Source of the DNA: Allopusillimonas ginsengisoli
GTDB lineage: Bacteria > Pseudomonadota > Gammaproteobacteria > Burkholderiales > Burkholderiaceae_B
Length of the DNA stretch: 64,000 nt
Reading direction: 5' to 3'
Assembly (NCBI RefSeq): GCF_004153455.1
Contig: NZ_SDQE01000005.1
Location: 124,001-188,000 of the forward strand
Shown here piece by piece: positions 55,914 through 64,000 of this stretch. A model generated the notes under the pieces. It ran no database searches and was not told the DNA's origin. It saw nothing but the letters and a program-made list of their open reading frames with translations. The stretch's first letter is position 1. Every line of letters starts with the position of its first letter. The position numbers and the translations under genes are program-made.

Positions 55914-55975
55914 TCTACTGAAATCATAAGCTCGCGAACAAATTATGTCAAGCCAACAATACGGTTTCAGGTATA

Positions 55976-56004
55976 AAGAAAGCGGCGCCGTAACAAGGCG
56001 CCGC
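55976..56004 (-). terminator. Probable terminator downstream of tldD
   Basis: On the minus strand GCGGCGCC and GGCGCCGC (complements of 55997-56004 and 55982-55989) form a perfect 8-bp stem with a 7-base loop, followed by TTTCTTTAT. It lies about 120 bases after the tldD stop and would isolate the ect operon from upstream transcription. Confidence 0.7.
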
Positions 56005-56127
56005 AACGAATAACCGGATAAACGAACTGCGCTGGCACGACGCCTGGCCGTGCCTCACCCAGCGCTCACCAGTCAGCACCTGAGATTTGATCCATAGCCA
56101 AATCCTGCAGTGCGCGAACGGCGGATG

Positions 56128-57585
56128 TCAGGCCGTGCCGCCCACGGTCAGACCGTCCATCCGCACCGTGGGCATGCCGACGCCGACCGGCACGCTTTGC
56201 CCTTCTTTTCCGCACGTGCCGACACCAGAATCCAGTTGCAAATCATTGCCTATCATGCTGACTGTATTCATGGCGTCGGGGCCATTGCCTATCAATGTCG
56301 CCCCCTTGACGGGATACGTAATTGTTCCGTTTTCGATCATATAGGCCTCAGAGGCCGAAAACACAAACTTGCCGCTGGTGATATCTACTTGGCCACCCCC
56401 GAAATTGGCGGCATACAACCCCTTCTTGACGGACCTGATGATTTCTTCGGAAGGCATGTCGCCCGCCAACATATAGGTGTTGGTCATTCGGGGCATGGGC
56501 AGATGCGCGTAGGATTCGCGTCGACCATTACCTGTCACTGGCATTTTCATTAGCCGCGCATTCAGCGAATCCTGCATATACCCCTTGAGGATGCCATCTT
56601 CAATCAACACATTGCGCTGCGTGGGCGTGCCCTCGTCGTCGATATTGAGCGATCCGCGGCGGTCGGCAATTGTGCCATCGTCCACCACTGTCACGCCTCG
56701 GGAAGCGACACGTTCGCCGATACGGCCGGAAAATACACTGGATCCCTTGCGATTGAAGTCTCCCTCAAGCCCATGCCCTACCGCCTCATGCAGCAGAATG
56801 CCAGGCCATCCCGCCCCCAGCACTACCGTCATTTCCCCAGCGGGCGCAGGACGGGACTCTAGATTGGTCAGTGCCTCGTGCACCGCTCTCTGTACATACG
56901 AACGCAGAATATCGTCCGTGAAATATGCTAGGCCACTGCGCCCCCCGCCACCTGCGGAACCCACTTCGCGGCGGCCATTGCGCTCGGCAATAACCGTCAA
57001 GGACAGCCGAACCAGCGGGCGAATATCTGCGGCAAGACGCCCGTCACTGCCGGCTACCATAATCACATCGTATTCGGCCCCAAGCCCCGCCATCACCTGA
57101 ATAATATGCGGATCCGCAGAACGGGCCATCGCCTCGATGCGGCCCAACAACGCAACCTTGTCGGGCGCAGAAAGCGTCGCAACAGGATCCAGGGCCGGAT
57201 ACAAACTCTCACGAGCCCGCGGCTCTTTGCTGTTTACCTTCTGGCGGCCGGCGCCACGCCTGGCGATAGTGCGCACCACTTCAGCCGAAGACATGAGCGC
57301 CTCAGGCGACAGGCTATCGGAATAGGCAAAAGCCGTTTTCTCGCCGCTGAGCGCGCGCACCCCGACGCCCTGCTCAATCGAGAAGCTGCCCGTTTTGACA
57401 ATACCCTCTTCCAGACTCCAGCTTTCGCTGCGCGTGTACTGAAAATAGAGGTCGGCATAATCAACTTTGTGCGTGAAAATTGCGCCGATGGCGCGAGCCA
57501 TGTGGGCTTCGGTCAGCCCCCAGGGATCGAGCAGCAGCGTTTTTGCCGTGGCAAGTGATTGGATCGAAGGATCAACAGGTTTCAT
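56128..57585 (-). CDS. tldD: Metalloprotease TldD
   Basis: TldD, with TldE/PmbA, is a zinc-dependent peptidase that clears unfolded peptides and matures certain modified peptides. The 485-residue protein has the zinc motif [20 protein letters not shown] (~260), the typical [20 protein letters not shown] and the C-terminal [19 protein letters not shown] and [20 protein letters not shown]. The partner gene pmbA is not in the window. The gene follows the nitrilase-family gene with a 78-base gap. Confidence 0.95.
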   Translation of the reverse strand: MKPVDPSIQSLATAKTLLLDPWGLTEAHMARAIGAIFTHKVDYADLYFQYTRSESWSLEEGIVKTGSFSIEQGVGVRALSGEKTAFAYSDSLSPEALMSSAEVVRTIARRGAGRQKVNSKEPRARESLYPALDPVATLSAPDKVALLGRIEAMARSADPHIIQVMAGLGAEYDVIMVAGSDGRLAADIRPLVRLSLTVIAERNGRREVGSAGGGGRSGLAYFTDDILRSYVQRAVHEALTNLESRPAPAGEMTVVLGAGWPGILLHEAVGHGLEGDFNRKGSSVFSGRIGERVASRGVTVVDDGTIADRRGSLNIDDEGTPTQRNVLIEDGILKGYMQDSLNARLMKMPVTGNGRRESYAHLPMPRMTNTYMLAGDMPSEEIIRSVKKGLYAANFGGGQVDITSGKFVFSASEAYMIENGTITYPVKGATLIGNGPDAMNTVSMIGNDLQLDSGVGTCGKEGQSVPVGVGMPTVRMDGLTVGGTA

Positions 57586-57663
57586 AAATTATGTGATATA
57601 CAGTAAAAAAACAGCCCGTCCGGAACAGACAACGTGGTTTGTTCCAGGCTGACTAATAATGAA

Positions 57664-58482
57664 TTACATGGTCCGATGCGCCAACGCTGGCAGGGACGCA
57701 CGAACCGAAGCAATACGGTCAGGATTAATATCGCCGATGGCAAACCCAGGGCCTTCGGGCTTTACATCAATGATTTCCCCCCAAGGGTCTATCAGCATTG
57801 AATGCCCCCAGGTACGGCGTCCATTTTCGTGCTTGCCTCCCTGGGCGCTGGCCAGCACATAGCACTGGTTTTCGATTGCACGCGCCCGCAGCAAGGTTTC
57901 CCAGTGAGCCGAGCCGGTGGTATATGTAAATGCGGCTGGCAGGATAATCAGGCTAACATCTCCCAGCGCACGAAAGTACTCCGGAAAACGCAAATCGTAG
58001 CAAACGGAAATGCCAACCTTTCCACAAGGCGCGTCGAATAACTGGGGATTATTCTCTCCGGGCCTGATCGAAATGGATTCATCGTACGATTCGTCTCCCT
58101 TTCTGAAGCCGAAAAGGTGGATTTTGTCGTAGCGAGCCACCTGCGCACCCGACGGGTCGTAAACCAGGCAAGCGTTATAGATTCGATCGGCATCGGGGCT
58201 CTCCAATGGCAGCGTCCCGCCCACCAGCCAGACGCCATGACGACGCGCCTGCCCAGACAGAAAATCCTGAATGCGACCTTCGCCGGGCCGTTCCTTCAGC
58301 GCCAGCTTGTCAATATCGTGATGGCCCATGAAACAGAAATACTCGGGCAAGGCAAGCAAACCTGCCCCAGCCTGCGCGGCTTGCGCAATAAGCGCTTCTG
58401 CTTGCGTCAGATTATCCTCCAGACTGGTGGAAGATACTGTCTGTATCGCGGCCACTCGGAAACCATTATGTGTTTGCGCCAT
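57664..58482 (-). CDS. Carbon-nitrogen hydrolase (Nit1/omega-amidase-like)
   Basis: A 272-residue nitrilase-superfamily amidase. The catalytic triad is visible as Glu in LLALPEYFCFMG (~50), Lys in ARYDKIHLF (~118) and Cys in VGISVCYDLRFPEYF (~155). The pattern fits the branch that hydrolyses deaminated glutathione or omega-amides, a metabolite-repair role; the precise substrate is not certain. The start at 58482 yields MAQTHNGFRVAAIQTVSS; a longer frame is unsupported. It is placed directly upstream of tldD, a pairing common in beta- and gammaproteobacteria. Confidence 0.88.
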   Translation of the reverse strand: MAQTHNGFRVAAIQTVSSTSLEDNLTQAEALIAQAAQAGAGLLALPEYFCFMGHHDIDKLALKERPGEGRIQDFLSGQARRHGVWLVGGTLPLESPDADRIYNACLVYDPSGAQVARYDKIHLFGFRKGDESYDESISIRPGENNPQLFDAPCGKVGISVCYDLRFPEYFRALGDVSLIILPAAFTYTTGSAHWETLLRARAIENQCYVLASAQGGKHENGRRTWGHSMLIDPWGEIIDVKPEGPGFAIGDINPDRIASVRASLPALAHRTM

Positions 58483-58784
58483 GAGTAAACGATTAATAAA
58501 TATTGCACACTGGCAGGCATTCAAGATATCTCACGCCCGAACCTGCCACCATATGGATAAATAAACTGTCATAACAAACAGCCTAATAAAACACCGCTGC
58601 GTCATTCAATCCGTAGAATTGCAGCCATATATCCCGCTAGTTTCAATCTATATTCATCGCATATGCTTTGTGTCGCAATTTAATCCATATTCAATATAAA
58701 AAATACGATAGAATCCATTGCTGCCGTAACCTATTCGGCTACCATCACTTTATAAGCTTGAAATCATCAATACAGGGATATCTA

Positions 58785-59135
58785 ATGCCTCGCGAAACAA
58801 GCTCTGCGCTTCAGAAAATTGAAAAAGAAATCCAACGGCTTCAAAAACAGGCCAAAACCCTCCAGGCAAAGCGCCGGGGCCCCGTCCTGACCAGCATACT
58901 GCGATCGATGCGTGAATACGATATCACGCCAGAGGATATTGCAGCGGCCTTCAACAAAAAAACGGTGACCAAGACGCCACGGAAGCAGGCTACGCCCGCA
59001 AAGCGTGTGGTTCCAGCCAAATACCGCAACCCGGAAACCGGCGACACCTGGACAGGCCGCGGCAAGCCTCCACGCTGGGTCACGACAGCTGAAGCCGAAG
59101 GCAAAAGCCGGGCAGACTTCCTGATCCAGCAGTAA
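58785..59135 (+). CDS. H-NS family nucleoid-associated protein
   Basis: A 116-residue H-NS-like DNA-binding protein that silences AT-rich DNA. The N-terminal coiled coil (ALQKIEKEIQRLQKQAKTLQ) should oligomerise. The middle (MREYDITPEDIAAAF) is followed by a basic linker (KKTVTKTPRKQATPAKRVVP), and the C-terminal DNA-binding loop has KYRNPETGDTWTGRGKPPRW, the betaproteobacterial form of the H-NS motif. The start at 58785 is preceded by an AT-rich leader; a longer frame has an unlikely N-terminus. A stem-loop follows. Confidence 0.92.
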   Translation: MPRETSSALQKIEKEIQRLQKQAKTLQAKRRGPVLTSILRSMREYDITPEDIAAAFNKKTVTKTPRKQATPAKRVVPAKYRNPETGDTWTGRGKPPRWVTTAEAEGKSRADFLIQQ

Positions 59136-59221
59136 AGCTGTTTGCCGGGCGCCTGCCAGGCAACAGCGTCGCTGAAGATGGCCTGGAGCCGCCCCAAGCA
59201 CCTTATCAGTTTTCGCGATAT

Positions 59222-59246
59222 ATCCCGGCTTCGGCCGGGATTATCT
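59222..59246 (+). terminator. Stem-loop terminator downstream of the H-NS gene
   Basis: ATCCCGGC (59222-59229) and GCCGGGAT (59234-59241) form a perfect 8-bp stem with a TTCG loop, followed by TATCTTT. The T run is short. The stem overlaps the stop codon of the convergent lipoprotein gene by one base. Confidence 0.6.
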
Positions 59247-59909
59247 TTGGCGGGGGTATTCCACCTCTCTTACCTGCCCGTTGTTTCCGGGAAAACTATC
59301 AAATACCGCCTGGGCCAGATAAGGCATCGCCTGGAGCAGGTTCTCTTGGCTGCTGAGGTTGACTGCGGTTGATCGATACACTTCGGCATTGTTGTTTTTG
59401 CTGTCATTGATGACGACCGTCAGGGTATTCTTGTAAACCATGACCGGTACATTCTCTATCGGCGGAGAATAAAACACCGAGCCGCCCCAGTATCGATACC
59501 CGCCATTGAAGAAACCGAACGACGGCCCGAAACCCCAGCCATCATTCAGATAAGGATCCGGATAGCGCTGCACCCATGTCTGGGTAGCCGGATTCGAATA
59601 TTGGATGTGGATATCGAAGCGGGCATCCGATTTTCCGTTGCCATTGGGCGATGAATGGCCCTCGACCAGGCCCACTGGCCCAAGCGAAGCGCGAACCATA
59701 TCCGCTACGGCATCGAACTCCAGATTATTGCGCTGACCGGGTTCCGCCACGATGCGATAGCTTGCACCCTGCGCGTCCGGAGGCCATTGCTGAAAGCTGG
59801 TAACACGCGCCGAAAGGGTTGATGCGCAACCCGATACCAATACAACACTCAACGCTATCATCCAGCACTTGAGCAGCGCACGTTGACGCGACCATAGACT
59901 GTGCCACAT
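59241..59909 (-). CDS. DUF4136 family lipoprotein
   Basis: A 222-residue lipoprotein of unknown function. The signal peptide ends in the lipobox VLVSGC (LKCWMIALSVVLVSGC then AST). The body, with ARVTSFQQWPPDAQGASYRI, ARFDIHIQYSNP and a Gly/Phe/Tyr-rich central part (NDGWGFGPSFGFFNGGYRYW), fits the DUF4136 pattern. AAGGGGGTAAT precedes the ATG at 59909, and upstream codons in the frame lack support. It is divergent from pepN. Confidence 0.82.
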   Translation of the reverse strand: MWHSLWSRQRALLKCWMIALSVVLVSGCASTLSARVTSFQQWPPDAQGASYRIVAEPGQRNNLEFDAVADMVRASLGPVGLVEGHSSPNGNGKSDARFDIHIQYSNPATQTWVQRYPDPYLNDGWGFGPSFGFFNGGYRYWGGSVFYSPPIENVPVMVYKNTLTVVINDSKNNNAEVYRSTAVNLSSQENLLQAMPYLAQAVFDSFPGNNGQVREVEYPRQR

Positions 59910-60073
59910 ATTACCCCCTTGCGCATGTACGCGTTCATGACGTCGCACAGCGACGATATACATCCCGTTATCAGACCAGCAAAGCCGGTTAAAGGTTGCA
60001 TCTTTATTATAAAAACCGCAACACGCCGCAAACACTACAATAAGAACACTTGGAACCTGATGAAACACTTGTC

Positions 60074-62761
60074 ATGCGCACTGAAACAGCCCCGACCATC
60101 ACTCGCCTCGATTACAAGCCTTATCCTTACCGGCTTCCAGCCGTCGAACTGCTCTTCGATCTGGATCCGGCCCAAACGACGGTACGCGCCACACTGCAGT
60201 TCGAGCGGGCAGGAAGCCAGGGCGACGCCTTGATTCTGAATGGCGAAGACCTGGAGCTCCTGAGCCTGGTCCTTGACGGCAAGCCACTCAGTTCAGATGA
60301 GTATGAGCTTGCAGACAGCACACTGACCCTGTACCCGGAGCAAGCCCGCTTTACGCTGGAGATCACCAGTCTTTGCAGACCCGCGGACAATTCCTCGCTC
60401 ATGGGGCTTTATGTGTCAGGCGATCAACTGTTCACGCAGTGCGAAGCCGAAGGCTTTCGTCGCATCACGTGGTTTCCGGATCGTCCCGATGTCATGGCTC
60501 GCTATCGCGTACATCTGCGGGCCGACAAGAAGCGCTACCCCCTGCTCCTTTCCAATGGCAATCTCGTGGCCCAGCAAGACCTGTCCGAGGGACGCCACGA
60601 GGCAATCTGGGAAGACCCTCATCTCAAGCCAAGTTATCTGTTCGCGCTGGTCGCAGGCGATTTCGAATGTCGCGAGCACACGCTCACCACGCGCAGTGGC
60701 CGTTCAGCCCTGTTGCAGGTCTACAGCGACCGGGGTTCGGGCGCCAAGACCGCCTGGGCGCTGGATTGCCTGGCCCGCTCAGTGCGCTGGGACGAGCAGC
60801 GTTTTGGCCTGGCGCTGGACCTGGACCGATTCATGGTGGTCGCGGCTCGCGACTTCAATATGGGCGCGATGGAAAACAAGGGCCTCAATATCTTCAATTC
60901 CGCCTATGTATTGGCGGACAAGGACACGGCCACCGATGCGGCCTACCGCGCCATTGAGGCGGTCATCGGCCACGAATACTTCCATAACTGGACCGGCAAT
61001 CGCGTGACCTGCCGGGATTGGTTTCAGCTGTCCCTGAAAGAAGGGCTTACCGTGTTTCGGGACCAGGAATTCTCGGCAGATATGTTGGCCCAAGGATTGG
61101 AAGGTACCGAGGCGGTCAGCGCGCGCGCCGTCAAGCGCATTGACGATGTCACCACCTTGCGCATCGCGCAGTTTCCGGAAGACGCTGGCCCGATGGCGCA
61201 CCCGATTCGCCCTGAGAGCTATCAGGAGATCGGCAATTTTTATACCGCGACGGTGTACGAAAAAGGCGCCGAAGTCGTCCGCATGCAACATACCTTGCTG
61301 GGCGAAGCGGGCTTCCGGGCGGGCCTTGACGAGTATTTTCGCCGGCACGATGGTCAAGCAGTAACTTGCGACGACTTCGTCAGTGCAATGGAGTCGGTGT
61401 ACAGTCAGCGGAACCCGGGTAAAGACCTGCAAGTGTTCAGGCGCTGGTACAACCAGGCAGGAACGCCGCGCGTCACGGTCACCCTGTCCTGGAACCAGGC
61501 AACACAGACCTGCTCAATCACGCTACGCCAGCGCTGCGCCCCCGCCGGTATCGAAAAACTCCAGGATCCTCCGGTCGCCAAACCACCGCTGCACATCCCG
61601 TTTGCCCTGGGCTTGCTGGGCCGCGACGGGCGCTCGCTTGCGCTTTCTCACGAAGGCAAAAGCGCCGAGACTGTGTTGCTGGAGCTTACCGAGGCACAGC
61701 AGACGTGGACATTCGAAAATATCCCTGAAGCGCCGGTGCCCTCTCTGCTGCGCAACTTCTCAGCCCCCGTCATGGTGGAATTTGACCGCCCTGATGCCGA
61801 TCTGGCCCTGCTGGCGCAACACGACACAGACCCGTTCGCCCGCTGGGAGGCGGGCCGTGAGCTGGCTTCGCGCCAGTTGCTCAAAATGGTGAGCGCGGGC
61901 GCCAGCCAATCGACCGTCGATCCCCTGTTCATCGACACCTGGCGCAGCCTACTGCAGGACGACAACATTACCGATGCCTACAAGGCACGCGTACTTAGCC
62001 TGCCGAGCGAGAAGGAGTTGCTCGAAAAAACCGAGCCGCTGGATCCGCTTGGCGCCGTGCGGGCCTGCCGGGAACTGCGTGGTGCGCTGGGCAAGCAGTT
62101 GGCTCCGTTGTGGCAGAAAACCTACCAATCTACGCTGGCCCAGGCTGGCTCGGAATACAGTCCTGATCCCGTGTCGGCGGGCAAACGCGCACTCAAGAAC
62201 CTTGCACTGTCCTATCTGATGGCGGGCGGAGCGGAATTCGGGCGCCTGGCCAGAGAGCAGTATTATGGCGCCGGCAACATGACCGATCGAATGGGCGCAT
62301 TGTCCGCATTGATGCACTACAGCGCCGAAAGCGAACGTGCAGCAGCCCTGGAACACTTCTATCAGCAATGGCAGCAAGATCCGCTGGTCATGGACAAATG
62401 GTTTTCGCTGCAGGCCACGGCGCCGGACGCTACGGTGGAAACCATGCGCTCCCTGATGCTGCATCCGGCGTTTTCGCTTCGCAATCCCAATCGCGCGCGT
62501 GCGCTCATTTTTCAGTTCTGCATGAACAACCTCCAGGGGATACACAATGTACAGGGCTACGATTTCTGGGCGGACCAGGTATTGGCCCTGAACAGTCTGA
62601 ATCCCGAGGTCGCCGCGCGCCTGGCACGCGCCTTCGACAATTGGGCGCGTTTTGCGGAACCCCAGCGCAGCGGCATGCGTGCTGCGCTGGAGCAGGTTCA
62701 GCAACACCCCGAGCTGTCACGCAATGTCGCCGAAATCATTTCCAAAGCCTTGAAAATATAA
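60074..62761 (+). CDS. pepN: Aminopeptidase N
   Basis: PepN is a cytoplasmic M1 zinc aminopeptidase. The 895-residue protein has the exopeptidase motif [20 protein letters not shown], the zinc motif [20 protein letters not shown] (HEYFH plus downstream Glu in [10 protein letters not shown]) and the PepN-type C-terminus with [20 protein letters not shown]. Length and order fit E. coli PepN (870 residues). The start at 60074 is chosen over a TTG at 60050; neither has a strong ribosome-binding site. It is followed by fbp after 14 bases. Confidence 0.95.
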   Translation: MRTETAPTITRLDYKPYPYRLPAVELLFDLDPAQTTVRATLQFERAGSQGDALILNGEDLELLSLVLDGKPLSSDEYELADSTLTLYPEQARFTLEITSLCRPADNSSLMGLYVSGDQLFTQCEAEGFRRITWFPDRPDVMARYRVHLRADKKRYPLLLSNGNLVAQQDLSEGRHEAIWEDPHLKPSYLFALVAGDFECREHTLTTRSGRSALLQVYSDRGSGAKTAWALDCLARSVRWDEQRFGLALDLDRFMVVAARDFNMGAMENKGLNIFNSAYVLADKDTATDAAYRAIEAVIGHEYFHNWTGNRVTCRDWFQLSLKEGLTVFRDQEFSADMLAQGLEGTEAVSARAVKRIDDVTTLRIAQFPEDAGPMAHPIRPESYQEIGNFYTATVYEKGAEVVRMQHTLLGEAGFRAGLDEYFRRHDGQAVTCDDFVSAMESVYSQRNPGKDLQVFRRWYNQAGTPRVTVTLSWNQATQTCSITLRQRCAPAGIEKLQDPPVAKPPLHIPFALGLLGRDGRSLALSHEGKSAETVLLELTEAQQTWTFENIPEAPVPSLLRNFSAPVMVEFDRPDADLALLAQHDTDPFARWEAGRELASRQLLKMVSAGASQSTVDPLFIDTWRSLLQDDNITDAYKARVLSLPSEKELLEKTEPLDPLGAVRACRELRGALGKQLAPLWQKTYQSTLAQAGSEYSPDPVSAGKRALKNLALSYLMAGGAEFGRLAREQYYGAGNMTDRMGALSALMHYSAESERAAALEHFYQQWQQDPLVMDKWFSLQATAPDATVETMRSLMLHPAFSLRNPNRARALIFQFCMNNLQGIHNVQGYDFWADQVLALNSLNPEVAARLARAFDNWARFAEPQRSGMRAALEQVQQHPELSRNVAEIISKALKI

Positions 62762-62775
62762 TTGACGGAGCATTC

Positions 62776-63786
62776 ATGTCACGCAAAACCCTGACCCAGT
62801 ATCTGGTCGAACAACAGCGAAAAAAGCAGGCGGTCTCAGCCGAAGTACGCCTGCTGATCGAAACCGTGGCGCGCGCCTGCAAGGCCATTAGCCACGCCGT
62901 GAGCAAAGGTGCGCTGGGCGGCGTGCTTGGCAGCCTGGGCACAGAAAACGTGCAGGGTGAAGTGCAGAAGAAGCTGGATGTCATGTCCAATGAAATTCTG
63001 CTGGAAGCCAATGAGTGGGGCGGCCATCTTGCCGCCATGGCCTCCGAGGAAATGGAAACCATCCACCTGATTCCCAACCGCTACCCCAAGGGCGAATACC
63101 TGTTGCTGTTCGATCCCCTGGACGGTTCTTCGAATATCGACGTCAACGTATCCATTGGTACTATTTTTTCGGTGCTGCAGGCGCCGCATCATACGTCCGG
63201 GCAGGATGTGGATGAGCAGGATTTCCTGCAGCCCGGCTCGCGTCAGGTGGCCGCCGGCTACGCCGTCTACGGACCGCAAACAACGCTGGTGCTCACGGTG
63301 GGCACGGGCGTGGTGTCCTTTACCCTGGACAAGGAAATGGGCTCGTGGCTGCTGACAGGCGAAGACCTCAACATTCCCGAGCAGACGTCGGAATTCGCCA
63401 TCAATATGTCCAACATGCGCCACTGGGAAGCGCCGGTCAAGCGGTATATCGACGACTGTCTGGCCGGCAAGGAAGGCTCGTTGGGCAAGGATTACAACAT
63501 GCGCTGGATCGCGTCCATGGTGGCCGATGTGCATCGCATTCTGACGCGTGGCGGCCTATTCATGTACCCACGTGACAACCGCGCTTCGGGCAAAAAGGGA
63601 AAACTGCGGTTAATGTACGAAGCCAACCCCATGAGTTTCATCATCGAACAGGCGGGCGGCGCTGCCATAGACGGAAACCAGCGCATTCTGGACATTCAGC
63701 CCGAAGCGCTGCACCAGCGCGTGGGCGTTGTATTGGGATCCAAGGAAGAAGTCGAGCGCGTCAGGCGCTATCACGAAGAAGGCTGA
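62776..63786 (+). CDS. fbp: Fructose-1,6-bisphosphatase class I
   Basis: Fbp hydrolyses fructose-1,6-bisphosphate in gluconeogenesis. The 336-residue protein has the metal-binding segment [20 protein letters not shown] (~112-131), the substrate site [20 protein letters not shown] and the conserved [14 protein letters not shown]-terminal region. GGAG lies five bases before the ATG. Its position directly downstream of pepN suggests co-transcription. A palindromic terminator follows. Confidence 0.96.
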   Translation: MSRKTLTQYLVEQQRKKQAVSAEVRLLIETVARACKAISHAVSKGALGGVLGSLGTENVQGEVQKKLDVMSNEILLEANEWGGHLAAMASEEMETIHLIPNRYPKGEYLLLFDPLDGSSNIDVNVSIGTIFSVLQAPHHTSGQDVDEQDFLQPGSRQVAAGYAVYGPQTTLVLTVGTGVVSFTLDKEMGSWLLTGEDLNIPEQTSEFAINMSNMRHWEAPVKRYIDDCLAGKEGSLGKDYNMRWIASMVADVHRILTRGGLFMYPRDNRASGKKGKLRLMYEANPMSFIIEQAGGAAIDGNQRILDIQPEALHQRVGVVLGSKEEVERVRRYHEEG

Positions 63787-63787
63787 C

Positions 63788-63821
63788 GCAAAACCGGGAT
63801 GTATGTACATCCCGGTTTTGC
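63788..63821. terminator. Bidirectional intrinsic terminator after fbp
   Basis: GCAAAACCGGGATGTA and TACATCCCGGTTTTGC form a perfect 16-bp inverted repeat around two bases (63804-63805), with the T-rich arm serving as the exit run on either strand. It lies between fbp and the convergent quinone oxidoreductase gene. Confidence 0.85.
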
Positions 63822-63878
63822 TATGGCTGCACGCAGGAACGCGCTACCGCTCCCCCCTGCGCGCGCCTTCAGAAAGGC

Positions 63879-64000
63879 TTACTCCAGCGTAAGGATGGTC
63901 GCGCCCGTGGTCTTGCGGGCGGCCAGCGCCTCCTGGGCCGCACCGGCATCTTCCAGCGCAAAGCGCTGTCCAATGGCGATACGGATTTTCTTTTTGGTTA
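63879..64000 (-). CDS. Quinone oxidoreductase (zinc-less alcohol dehydrogenase family), C-terminal fragment
   Basis: Only the last ~39 codons are in the window. The ending RIAIGQRFALEDAGAAQEAL then AARKTTGATILTLE matches the C-terminus of NADPH:quinone reductases of the QOR/zeta-crystallin type (YPLEDAARAHEALAARKTTG-like). The rest lies past base 64000, so catalytic features cannot be checked. Confidence 0.75.
   Translation of the reverse strand, partial: TKKKIRIAIGQRFALEDAGAAQEALAARKTTGATILTLE

Overview
The window looks like the chromosome of a betaproteobacterium, most likely of the family Alcaligenaceae (Bordetella, Achromobacter and Pusillimonas relatives). This is inferred from the proteins and gene order: clpS-clpA followed by pqiABC, an exbB-exbD-lpxK-trm112-kdsB-adk run, a trifunctional PutA and an H-NS-like protein with the betaproteobacterial C-terminus. 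Coding density is high, G+C is high, and I see no insertion sequence, prophage, CRISPR array or rRNA operon.

Layout. 1-4.7 kb: the N-terminal part of a branched-chain amino acid binding protein and putA, with a probable PutA operator in front of it. 4.7-11.2 kb: the minus-strand run clpS-clpA-pqiA-pqiB-pqiC. 11.3-16 kb: a cold-shock gene whose terminator runs into the next gene, a DUF192 protein, a thiolase, sodB and xseA, then a cluster of DnaA boxes. 16.1-22.8 kb: plus-strand envelope and housekeeping genes (exbBD, lpxK, trm112, kdsB, adk, an SDR dehydrogenase, murJ, rpsT). 22.9-27.6 kb: a 2-hydroxyacid dehydrogenase, an AI-2E family permease, a LysR/azoR divergent pair and ribA. 27.7-32.6 kb: a second branched-chain-type ABC importer with a fused LivM-LivG protein. 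32.8-36.6 kb: two hypothetical genes, a cytochrome b, purB, a cytochrome c and tRNA-Lys(CTT). 36.8-38.8 kb: a small accessory stretch with a HigBA toxin-antitoxin pair and orphan small genes. 39-47 kb: a GST, a TauE permease, mnmA, the glycolate oxidase genes glcDEF and a D-lactate-dehydrogenase-like flavoprotein. 47.1-48.4 kb: a DAHP synthase gene behind what reads as a complete phenylalanine attenuator. 48.6-55.9 kb: an ectoine region, with the uptake operon ehuBCDA on the plus strand converging on ectR-ectA-ectB-ectC-ectD on the minus strand. 56-64 kb: tldD, a nitrilase-family amidase, an H-NS gene, a lipoprotein, pepN, fbp and the end of a quinone oxidoreductase.

How genes work together. 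EhuBCDA should recover external ectoine or hydroxyectoine while EctABC make ectoine from aspartate semialdehyde and EctD hydroxylates it. A MarR-type regulator is the first gene of the biosynthetic operon. PutA catabolises proline, another osmolyte. GlcDEF oxidise glycolate, and the neighbouring flavoprotein probably oxidises D-lactate or a similar 2-hydroxyacid. ClpS and ClpA are adaptor and unfoldase of ClpAP. PqiABC form an envelope lipid-transport system.

The strongest non-gene observation is the leader peptide, antiterminator and terminator arrangement upstream of the DAHP synthase gene. Other regulatory readings are the putA operator, a higBA promoter whose predicted transcript starts at the toxin start codon, paired palindromes in front of ectR, and a DnaA-box cluster away from any visible dnaA.
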